Under the pieces are notes generated by a model. It saw nothing but the letters and a program-made list of their open reading frames with translations. It was not told where the DNA came from and ran no database searches. The position numbers and the translations under genes are program-made. Below are positions 50,878-56,708 of a stretch of DNA of 56,708 nucleotides, piece after piece (position 1 is the first letter of the stretch; each line of letters opens with the position of its first letter). Where the stretch lies: the NCBI GenBank assembly GCA_017620915.1, contig JAFZSK010000066.1, positions 1-56,708 on the forward strand, given 5' to 3'. Source of the DNA: Clostridia bacterium (GTDB lineage Bacteria; Bacillota; Clostridia; UBA1212; UBA1255).

Positions 50878-51588
50878 ATGGCTAATTGCAGATATTGCGG
50901 CAGTCCGCTGTATGAAAATATGAAGTTTTGCGGCAATTGCGGCCAATTGGTGATCCAGGAAGAACTTCTGGATGAACCGCAGACGTCCGCGGTCACCGAT
51001 CAGCCGGCAGTGCCGGAGCGTCCGGCGGAATCCGCGCCCGGAGGCGGACAGGTCCCGCCGCAGTTTGGCTCCGTCTACGGAACAACACCGCGTCCCGGTT
51101 CTGCGCCGGAAATGCCGCCGGCAGTAAGCGCGCCGGTCGGCACCGCCGCATGGCAGATGCAGAACGCCGCGGCACAGGCTGAGCAGGCCGCCGCAAAAAA
51201 GCCGGATTCGTTTGGCATTGCTTCGATGATCCTGGGCATTGTGAGCATTGTCATCGCATGTTGCTGTTGTTGCATTAAATTCGGGTTCGTGTTCAGCCTC
51301 ATTGCCGGCATCACGGCCATTGTGCTCGCCATCGTGGCAAAATCGAAGTCGCCGGAGCATAAATTCTCCGGCATGGCGATCGCCGGGCTGATCATGGGAA
51401 TAATCGGTACGCTGCTGGGCGTTGCCTCTATGTTCCTTGTGATGTTTTCATCAGTCCTTCAAAACAGCACGTCTGAAACAGCGAAAGATTCCGATCTTTA
51501 CACCAAACTGAAGGATTTTCTGGAGTCGCTCGGCATAAATATCGACGAATCGGCCGCCGATGCAACACCGTTGCCGAAAAAATACTGA
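50878..51588 (+). CDS. Zinc-ribbon and DUF4190-like two-helix membrane protein
   Basis: A 236-residue protein from the ATG at 50878 (GGGAGGAT upstream). It has an N-terminal zinc ribbon (CRYCGS and CGNCGQL, residues 3-25), a ~85-residue Pro/Ala-rich linker, two hydrophobic segments (MILGIVSIVIACCCCCIKFGF and SLIAGITAIVLAIVA with a following short AGLIMGIIGTLLGVASMFLV), and a polar tail with LKDFLESLGINI. This arrangement is typical of small DUF4190-type envelope proteins common in Clostridia, function unknown. The cysteine cluster CCCCC in the first helix is unusual. It lies 43 bases after the acyltransferase gene, which also carries a zinc ribbon, so the two may be co-expressed. Confidence 0.75.
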   Translation: MANCRYCGSPLYENMKFCGNCGQLVIQEELLDEPQTSAVTDQPAVPERPAESAPGGGQVPPQFGSVYGTTPRPGSAPEMPPAVSAPVGTAAWQMQNAAAQAEQAAAKKPDSFGIASMILGIVSIVIACCCCCIKFGFVFSLIAGITAIVLAIVAKSKSPEHKFSGMAIAGLIMGIIGTLLGVASMFLVMFSSVLQNSTSETAKDSDLYTKLKDFLESLGINIDESAADATPLPKKY

Positions 51589-51622
51589 GCGCGCGAATAA
51601 GGCGGCCGGGGAGTGCTGAACC

Positions 51623-52603
51623 ATGGAACGTAAAACGATCGCGGTGACCATGGGCGATCCGCTGGGGATAGGGCCGGAGATCGTGGCGAGCGCCATTGCC
51701 GACCCGGAACTTGACCGCGTCTGCCGCCCGCTGGCCGTGGGCAACCGCCGCGTTTTTGACCTTGCCGCCGCGCGGCTGGGCATTGACAGCTTCGAGAAGC
51801 GGTTCGGGGTCAATATCGTTGACGTTCCGCTGCCCCCGGACGCCCCCGGCGTCGAAAGCCTGGACGATTATTTTGGCACAGTGCAGGCGTTTGCGGGCCG
51901 CCATGCGTTCGACTGTATCGTGAAGGCGCATGAGCTTTGCGCAAACGGCACGGCGCAGGCGGTGGCTACGGCTCCGGTCAACAAAGAAGCCCTCCGCGCG
52001 GCCAACGTGCCGTTTATCGGTCATACTGAAATTTTAGCGGCGCTCACCGGCACCTCTGACCCGCTCACGATGTTTGAGACGGACGGGTTGCGGGTGTTTT
52101 TTTTGACGCGGCATGTGGCCCTCCGCCGGGCGTGCGAGCTGGTGACGACCGAGCGGCTGCTGGATTATATTGACCGGTCAATAACCGCGCTTCGCCGCAT
52201 GGGCGTGACGGTGGATATTGACCATCCGCTGGCGGTGGCGGGCCTCAACCCGCACTCCGGTGAGCACGGCCTGTTCGGCATGGAGGAAGTGGAGATTATT
52301 GCTCCCGCGGTGGCAGAGGCGCAGGCGGCGGGCTACCCGGTCAACGGTCCCGTCAGCGCTGATTCGGTGTTCCACCTGGCGCACAAAGGCCGCTTCGCTG
52401 CGGTGCTGTCGCTGTACCACGACCAGGGGCACATCGCCACTAAAACGCTGGATTTCGAGCGCACGATCTCGCTCACGCACGGCCTGCCGTACCTGCGCAC
52501 GTCGGTGGATCACGGCACGGCGTTCGACATCGCGTGGCAGCAAAAAGCCAGCCCGGTGTCAATGCTCGAAGCCGTCCGGCTGGCCGCTAAGTACGCTTTT
52601 TAA
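51623..52603 (+). CDS. PdxA-family dehydrogenase (4-hydroxythreonine-4-phosphate or D-threonate/erythronate 4-phosphate type)
   Basis: A 326-residue oxidoreductase of the PdxA family. It has MGDPLGIGPEI, TAPVNKEALRAANVPFIGHTEIL with the conserved His, LTMFETDGLRVFFLTRH, AGLNPHSGEHGLFG with two metal-binding His, VNGPVSADSVFHLA and LYHDQGHIATKTLDF. The KTLDFERTISLTHGLPYLRTSVDHGTAFDIA end is usual. PdxA2-type proteins act on four-carbon sugar acid phosphates together with a DUF1537 kinase. That kinase is not visible here, so vitamin B6 synthesis remains possible; the sugar-acid genes at the left of the window favour the catabolic reading only weakly. Confidence 0.88.
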   Translation: MERKTIAVTMGDPLGIGPEIVASAIADPELDRVCRPLAVGNRRVFDLAAARLGIDSFEKRFGVNIVDVPLPPDAPGVESLDDYFGTVQAFAGRHAFDCIVKAHELCANGTAQAVATAPVNKEALRAANVPFIGHTEILAALTGTSDPLTMFETDGLRVFFLTRHVALRRACELVTTERLLDYIDRSITALRRMGVTVDIDHPLAVAGLNPHSGEHGLFGMEEVEIIAPAVAEAQAAGYPVNGPVSADSVFHLAHKGRFAAVLSLYHDQGHIATKTLDFERTISLTHGLPYLRTSVDHGTAFDIAWQQKASPVSMLEAVRLAAKYAF

Positions 52604-52611
52604 TTTACCCC

Positions 52612-52667
52612 TTGCCATTTGCCATTTGCCATTTGCAATTTGCCATTTGCAATTTGCCATTTGCCAT
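52612..52667. repeat. Eight uninterrupted heptamers (TTGCCAT x6, TTGCAAT x2) between pdxA and folD
   Basis: The order is TTGCCAT three times, TTGCAAT, TTGCCAT, TTGCAAT, TTGCCAT twice, with no break in phase. It begins eight bases after the pdxA stop and its last base is the first base of the complementary stop codon of folD (52667-52669). Confidence 0.95.
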
Positions 52668-53518
52668 TAGGCCCTGGCATTCGCTTCTGCGGCCTCCACT
52701 GTCTGCTCCATCAGCATGCAGATCGTCATCGGACCCACGCCGCCCGGCACGGGGGTGTACGCGGAGGATTTGGCGGCAGCGTTTTTGAGGTCAATATCGC
52801 CTACGTTGCCCGGATTGTACCCGGCATCGATCAGTACGGCGCCGTCTTTTATCCAGTCCGCTTTAACGAACTCCGGTTTGCCCACGCATGCCACTACTAT
52901 GTCGGCGCGGCGGACGATCTCCGGAAGATCGACGGTGCGCGAATGCGCGATAGTGACGGTGGCGTTTTCGCGGAGGAGCAGCATTGCCACCGGGCGGCCC
53001 AGGATGCGGCTGCGGCCGATGACGACCGCCTCTTTGCCCGCCAGCGGGACCCCATATTCCTTTAAGATCCGGATGATGCCGGAGGGCGTTGCCGCCGCGA
53101 ACCCTTTTTCGCCGAGGGAGACTGCGCCGAAGCTGGCGGCGTTGACCCCGTCCACGTCCTTTTCGATGGCAATGGCGTTGAAGCACGCCGCTTCGTCAAT
53201 ATGCCGCGGCACCGGATGCTGCAGCAAAATGCCGCACACGTCCGGGTCAGCGTTCAGCTTCCGTATTTCTTCGATCAGCGCTTCCGTGGTGATGGTTTCA
53301 GGGAGTGCGACTTTGCGCGACGCCAGGCCGATGCGGGCGCAGGCGCGGCCTTTCATGTTGACGTAGGTGACCGACGCGGGGTTTTCGCCCACGATGATCG
53401 TGGCCAGCACCGGCACGCGGCCGGCGGCTTTGACCACCCGTTCCACGCGCGTTTTCAGATCCGCCTCGATGCGGGCGGCCAGTAGTTTGCCGTTCAGGAT
53501 CAGCGCTTCCGACGTCAT
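52667..53518 (-). CDS. folD: Bifunctional methylenetetrahydrofolate dehydrogenase/cyclohydrolase
   Basis: A 283-residue FolD. It has VGENPASVTYVNMKGRACARIGL-type active-site region with the catalytic Lys (in YVNMKGRAC), LLQHPVP (Q-x-P-x-P motif), DVDGVNAASFG, TPSGIIRILKEYGV, VVIGRSRILGRPVAMLLL (NADP site), ATVTIAHSRT and the C-terminal YTPVPGGVGPMTICMLMEQT. It interconverts methylene-, methenyl- and formyl-tetrahydrofolate. It overlaps the preceding pyrophosphatase gene by four bases (ATGA), so it is translationally coupled to it. Confidence 0.97.
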   Translation of the reverse strand: MTSEALILNGKLLAARIEADLKTRVERVVKAAGRVPVLATIIVGENPASVTYVNMKGRACARIGLASRKVALPETITTEALIEEIRKLNADPDVCGILLQHPVPRHIDEAACFNAIAIEKDVDGVNAASFGAVSLGEKGFAAATPSGIIRILKEYGVPLAGKEAVVIGRSRILGRPVAMLLLRENATVTIAHSRTVDLPEIVRRADIVVACVGKPEFVKADWIKDGAVLIDAGYNPGNVGDIDLKNAAAKSSAYTPVPGGVGPMTICMLMEQTVEAAEANARA

Positions 53519-54051
53519 TTGCAGTAGGTCTCCACGTAGCTGTCGATCGCCGCCTTCACGATCTCCACCGCTTCTGCGCGGTCCTGGACCTCATCGTCCA
53601 CCGCCGTCTGTTTGTTTTCCAGCGATTTGTACACGGTGAAAAAGTGCGACATTTCATCAAAAATGTGCCGCGGCAGTTCGTTGATGTCGTGGTACATGTT
53701 ATAGTTGGGGTCGTTGAACGGGATGGCAATGATCTTCTCGTCGCGCCGCCCGGAGTCGATCATGGAGATCGCGCCGATGGGGTAGCAGCGCACCAGCGTC
53801 ATGGGTTCGATCTCTTCGGAGCAGATGATCAGCACGTCCAGCGGGTCCAGATCGTCGCCGTACGTGCGGGGGATAAAGCCGTAGTTGGCCGGATAGTGCG
53901 TGGATGTATGCAGAATGCGGTCCAGCATCAGCATGCCGGTGGCCTTGTCGAGTTCATATTTCTTTTTGCTGCCTTTTGGGATCTCCACCACGGCCACAAA
54001 GTCTTCGGGATTTATGCGTTTGGGACTGATATCGTGCCAGATGTTGCTCAT
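53515..54051 (-). CDS. ppa: Family I inorganic pyrophosphatase
   Basis: A 178-residue soluble pyrophosphatase. It has VVEIPKGSKKKYELDK, HYPANYGFIPRTYGDDLDPLDVLI with the metal-binding D-x-D-P-x-D motif, and later DEKIIAIPFNDPNYN. It hydrolyses pyrophosphate to drive biosynthetic reactions. First of a two-gene unit with folD. A TACAAT on the minus strand near 54092-54097 is a -10 candidate; the ribosome site (AAAGGCAGG) is distant from the start. Confidence 0.96.
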   Translation of the reverse strand: MSNIWHDISPKRINPEDFVAVVEIPKGSKKKYELDKATGMLMLDRILHTSTHYPANYGFIPRTYGDDLDPLDVLIICSEEIEPMTLVRCYPIGAISMIDSGRRDEKIIAIPFNDPNYNMYHDINELPRHIFDEMSHFFTVYKSLENKQTAVDDEVQDRAEAVEIVKAAIDSYVETYCK

Positions 54052-54127
54052 TTGGACGCTGCCTGCCTTTCAATATTTGGTTCGGCGGTATTGTAGCATA
54101 GCGGGGGGCTGATTACAACTGACCGGA

Positions 54128-54916
54128 TCACTCCGTCTCTTTAAAATACTTGTACGTTCCCACGGTCAGCTCGTCGCAGGCCGCTTCGTCGCAGGCGATC
54201 ATTGCCGCCGGATGCAGCTGGAGCGCGCTGACGGTCCATTTGCCCGAGACCGGTTCTTCGACCAGGTGGCGGAGCGCGCGGGCTTTGTTGTGCCCGGACA
54301 ATAACAGCAGCACTTCGCTCGCGTCCATGACCGTGCCGACGCCCACGGACAACGCGGCCTTGGGCACTTTGTTCGGGTCGCCGCCGAAGAAGCGCGCGTT
54401 GGCCAGCAGCGTGTCGTAGGTCAGTTTCCGCACGCCGGTGCGGGAGTTCAGGCTCGTGAAGGGCTCGTTGAACGCGATGTGGCCGTCAACGCCGCTCCCG
54501 CCCAGGAACAGATCGATGCCGCCGTACGCGGTGATCTTGTCCTCGTACCGCGCGCATTCCGCTTCGGGATCCGCGGCCATGCCGTTCAGGATATTGACGT
54601 TGTCCGGATCGATGTCGATGTGGTCGAACAGGTTGTCGTGCATGAATTTCCAGTAGCTCTGCTCGTGCTCGCGGGGTAGGCCGATGTATTCGTCCATATT
54701 GAAGGTGACAACGTTTTTGAAGCTCACCCGGCCTTCGCGGTTGGCCGCGACCAGTATGCGGTACACGCCGAGGGGCGAGGAGCCCGTGGGCAATCCCAGC
54801 ACGAACGGCCGTATCTCCCCGGCCGGCGAGGCGTTGTGCGCGTTGATGCGGTCAATGATATACTCCGCCGCCCAGCGGCTCATTTCTTCGTATGTATCCC
54901 GTATGATTACTTTCAT
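54128..54916 (-). CDS. nagB: Glucosamine-6-phosphate deaminase
   Basis: A 262-residue NagB. It has LGLPTGSSPLGVYRILVAAN (phosphate site), FNMDEYIGLPREHEQSYWKFM with catalytic Asp, LFDHIDIDPDNVNIL, YEDKITAYGGIDLFLGGSG with VDGHIAFNEP following (catalytic His/Asp region), and VLLLLSGHNKARAL. It converts glucosamine 6-phosphate to fructose 6-phosphate and ammonia. I choose the ATG at 54916, with AAGGAGGTAC upstream; the frame extends further without a ribosome site. It is divergent from the GH36 gene, suggesting both serve use of hexosamine- and galactose-containing glycans. Confidence 0.96.
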   Translation of the reverse strand: MKVIIRDTYEEMSRWAAEYIIDRINAHNASPAGEIRPFVLGLPTGSSPLGVYRILVAANREGRVSFKNVVTFNMDEYIGLPREHEQSYWKFMHDNLFDHIDIDPDNVNILNGMAADPEAECARYEDKITAYGGIDLFLGGSGVDGHIAFNEPFTSLNSRTGVRKLTYDTLLANARFFGGDPNKVPKAALSVGVGTVMDASEVLLLLSGHNKARALRHLVEEPVSGKWTVSALQLHPAAMIACDEAACDELTVGTYKYFKETE

Positions 54917-54947
54917 GATAGTGTACCTCCTTGCGGTCGCTGGCGTG

Positions 54948-54976
54948 ATTATATCAGCCCGGCGCGGTTTATTCAA
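54948..54976 (-). promoter_or_regulatory. nagB promoter
   Basis: On the minus strand TTGAAT (complement of 54971-54976), a 17-base spacer and TGATATAAT with TATAAT as complement of 54948-54953. The -35 box overlaps the dispersed repeat copy at 54969-54995. Confidence 0.7.
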
Positions 54977-54995
54977 GGGTCTGTCCCCGCGTTTG
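54969..54995. repeat. Dispersed hairpin repeat between divergent nagB and GH36 promoters
   Basis: TTATTCAAGGGTCTGTCCCC continues GCGTTTG. The core is GGGTCTGTCCCC with a shortened 5' arm. It touches the nagB -35 and lies just upstream of the GH36 -35. Confidence 0.8.
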
Positions 54996-55003
54996 TACCG
55001 CGT

Positions 55004-55033
55004 TTGCAGAGGACCGCCGGCTCGTGATATAAT
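55004..55033 (+). promoter_or_regulatory. GH36 gene promoter, extended -10
   Basis: TTGCAG at 55004-55009, an 18-base spacer, then TGATATAAT with TATAAT at 55028-55033. The leader to the ATG is about 40 bases and includes GGAGG. Confidence 0.7.
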
Positions 55034-55078
55034 CCCCGACAGACGGGTTTATTATAATAGGAAGTGGAGGCATGCGGT

Positions 55079-56708
55079 ATGAGCAAGCGGGCGCTGAATG
55101 TTGCCGCCGGAAAGCGGCTGTTTAACAAGGTGCTGAAGGAGCCGGCGGCGATGCCGTTTTCGTTCAGATACGGCGGGGTGCTGCACCGGGGGCTCGAGGG
55201 CCTGAACGCGCGGAGCGTGACCGTCGGGGGCGGCGGCGTGACGCGGGTATTGACCACGGCGCGGGTGGACGACCGGCTGGAGGTGCGCGTTGACGTCCGC
55301 TATATCGAGGAATTCGGGCAATGCGAATACACCGTCTGGTTCGAAAACACGGGCAACGCGGCAACGGAAGTATTGTCCGAGGTGCGCGCACTGGAGCTTT
55401 CGCTGGAAGGCCGCGATCCGGTGCTCCGGGGCAATCTGGGCGACCACGACAACTGGTACGCCGCCTACGAACACGACCTGGCCAAGGGCGATCAATACTT
55501 TCTGTCCACGGGCGGCCGCGCGACCCACATCGTTTTTCCGTATTTCGACCTGGTGCACGGGAACGGCGGCACCATGCTGGCGCTGGGCTGGGCGGGCACC
55601 TGGGAAGCGCTGTTCAGCACTGATCTAAACACGGGTCTGACCCGCGTTCAACTGAAATCGGACGTGACGCTGGAGGCCGCACTGCTGCCGGGCGAGAAGG
55701 TGCGGACGGGACTGGTGGTGCTGCTGCCGTACAAAGGGCGCGATTATTTCGACGCTACGAACCTGTGGCGCGAATGGTTCATGAAATACAACTTGCCCAA
55801 AGCGGACGGCACAGGGAAGGAACTGGAGCCGTTGTCCTCCGCGTTCTTCGCCAACGACACCGGATTGCCCAATTCCGACGGCAGCATCTCGGAGCGCAGC
55901 TTCACGTGGCGGCGGACGCTGGAGAAATTGAAGACGGAAGGGATATTGACCGACCTGCACTGGTTCGACGCGGGCTGGTATTTTGACCCCGCCGGACGCA
56001 CGGCGGAGACCGACTGGTGGGGGACAACCGGAAGCTGGGAAGTGGACAGCACCAAATGGCCCGGGCAGTCAATGCGCGTCTATAACGAGACCTGCCGCGC
56101 CGCGGGCATGAAAACGCTCACCTGGTTTGAGCCCGAGCGCGTGACGAACGTGCCGGCGCTGGTAAAATATCACGGCTACAAAGAGGAATGGAGCATCGGC
56201 GACGGCTTCGTGCGCACCAATAACCTGGGCGACCCGGACTGCCTGGCCTGGACGCTGTCCCGCATCACAACTATGATGGAGGACAATGCGGTGGATATGT
56301 ACCGCGAGGACAACAACAGCGATCCGGGCTTCGCGTGGCCCTTCCGCGACAGCCAGGAGGCGCGGGCAACGGGGCTCCCGCGCGCGGGCATCACCGAGAA
56401 CAAATGCATCTGCGGCCATTACGCGCTGTGGGACGGGATCATAGAGTATTGCCGCGCGCACGGAAAGTGCACGTTTGTGGATTCCTGCGCCTCGGGCGGC
56501 GGGCGCAATGACATCGAATCGATGCGGCGGGGCTTCCCGATGATGCGCTCGGATTACGACCGGACAACGAGCGCGATGCGATTGTCCCAATCCACCACGC
56601 TGCCGCGCTGGCTGCCCTTCCACGGCTCCAGCACGAAGGAGTCGCGGGAGCAGCTGGACGTGAACATGAACGCCGGCAGTTCGGTGTACGTGGCGCGGGC
56701 GTCGTACC
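55079..56708 (+). CDS. GH36-like alpha-galactosidase, partial at window end
   Basis: The first 543 residues are present; the C-terminal part lies outside. There is no signal peptide, so the enzyme is cytoplasmic. The N-terminal ~250 residues form the beta-sandwich of GH36, and the barrel begins near TDLHWFDAGWYFDPAGRTAE. TLTWFEPERV is a conserved substrate segment, NAVDMYREDNNSD carries the nucleophile aspartate, and MRRGFPMMRSDYDRTTSAMRL carries the acid/base aspartate, both split by FVDSCASGGGRNDIESM as in the family. It should hydrolyse alpha-galactosides taken into the cell. A dispersed repeat copy at 55624-55650 lies within the sandwich domain frame (encoding LNTGLTRVQL). GGAGG lies eight bases before the ATG. 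Confidence 0.9.
   Translation, partial: MSKRALNVAAGKRLFNKVLKEPAAMPFSFRYGGVLHRGLEGLNARSVTVGGGGVTRVLTTARVDDRLEVRVDVRYIEEFGQCEYTVWFENTGNAATEVLSEVRALELSLEGRDPVLRGNLGDHDNWYAAYEHDLAKGDQYFLSTGGRATHIVFPYFDLVHGNGGTMLALGWAGTWEALFSTDLNTGLTRVQLKSDVTLEAALLPGEKVRTGLVVLLPYKGRDYFDATNLWREWFMKYNLPKADGTGKELEPLSSAFFANDTGLPNSDGSISERSFTWRRTLEKLKTEGILTDLHWFDAGWYFDPAGRTAETDWWGTTGSWEVDSTKWPGQSMRVYNETCRAAGMKTLTWFEPERVTNVPALVKYHGYKEEWSIGDGFVRTNNLGDPDCLAWTLSRITTMMEDNAVDMYREDNNSDPGFAWPFRDSQEARATGLPRAGITENKCICGHYALWDGIIEYCRAHGKCTFVDSCASGGGRNDIESMRRGFPMMRSDYDRTTSAMRLSQSTTLPRWLPFHGSSTKESREQLDVNMNAGSSVYVARASY
55624..55650 (+). repeat. Dispersed hairpin repeat inside the GH36 gene
   Basis: TCTAAACACGGGTCTGACCC continues GCGTTCA. 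AACACGGG and CCCGCGTT pair around TCTGA except for one mismatch. It is read as L-N-T-G-L-T-R-V-Q, the same N-T-G pattern as in other coding copies. Confidence 0.75.

Overview
The window looks like a chromosomal segment of a fairly GC-rich, Gram-positive-type member of the Bacillota, most likely an uncultured gut Clostridia relative. Pointers are a SipW-type signal peptidase with TasA/camelysin-like substrates, a PQTG-type wall sorting signal, a TrpR-family regulator heading a short-HisG/HisZ histidine operon, clear AGGAGG ribosome sites, many lipoprotein glycoside hydrolases, and the tig-clpP-clpX block. TGA is used as a normal stop. Genus-level placement is not possible from the sequence alone.

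Layout: (1) 1-4942, a leftward sugar-acid operon (KDG-kinase-like, 6-phosphogluconate dehydrogenase, mannonate-oxidoreductase-like SDR, LarA-like protein) divergent from an AraC regulator. (2) 4943-10038, a repeat-rich spacer, a GH71/99-like hydrolase, an AI-2E-family permease, a sirtuin and a small lipoprotein. (3) 10542-19264, the most interesting block: a kinase fused to a degenerate ParA-like domain, an unknown protein, a thioester-domain adhesin with Cna-B/SpaA-like repeats, a SipW-type signal peptidase and three TasA/camelysin-like gene products, one of which is two precursors fused in one frame around a sorting signal. (4) 19372-28192, a fused ABC transporter, rpmE, tig, clpP, clpX, tsaD and a CHAP amidase, followed by a structured intergenic RNA candidate. 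(5) 28393-33808, a low-GC Cys-repeat lipoprotein that looks acquired, a GH43 lipoprotein, a metallophosphoesterase and a membrane-anchored surface protein. (6) 34035-44438, a complete-looking histidine operon hisR-Z-G-D-C-B-H-A-F-IE under a palindromic operator, with a beta-helix pectate-lyase-like lipoprotein translationally attached to its end. (7) 44450-56708, a Gfo/Idh oxidoreductase, sugar epimerase, GH127, acyltransferase, zinc-ribbon membrane protein, PdxA, FolD, pyrophosphatase, NagB and a GH36 alpha-galactosidase cut by the window end.

Two dispersed repeat families run through the segment. One is a hairpin element with arms like GAACACGGGG/CCCCGTGTTC around a 5-nt loop (ACAGA, TCTGT, TCAGA or TCTGA). 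It sits at gene junctions, above all in the his operon, and is often translated into G-[TS]-D-P-V-[LF]-like peptide tails. The other consists of heptanucleotide tandem repeats (TTGCCAT, TTGCAAT, AAGTTAT, AAGTTTT types) in spacers. Functionally the window joins glycan depolymerisation (GH36, GH43, GH71/99-like, GH127, pectate-lyase-like) with sugar-acid and amino-sugar catabolism, plus a surface adhesion/fibre locus.
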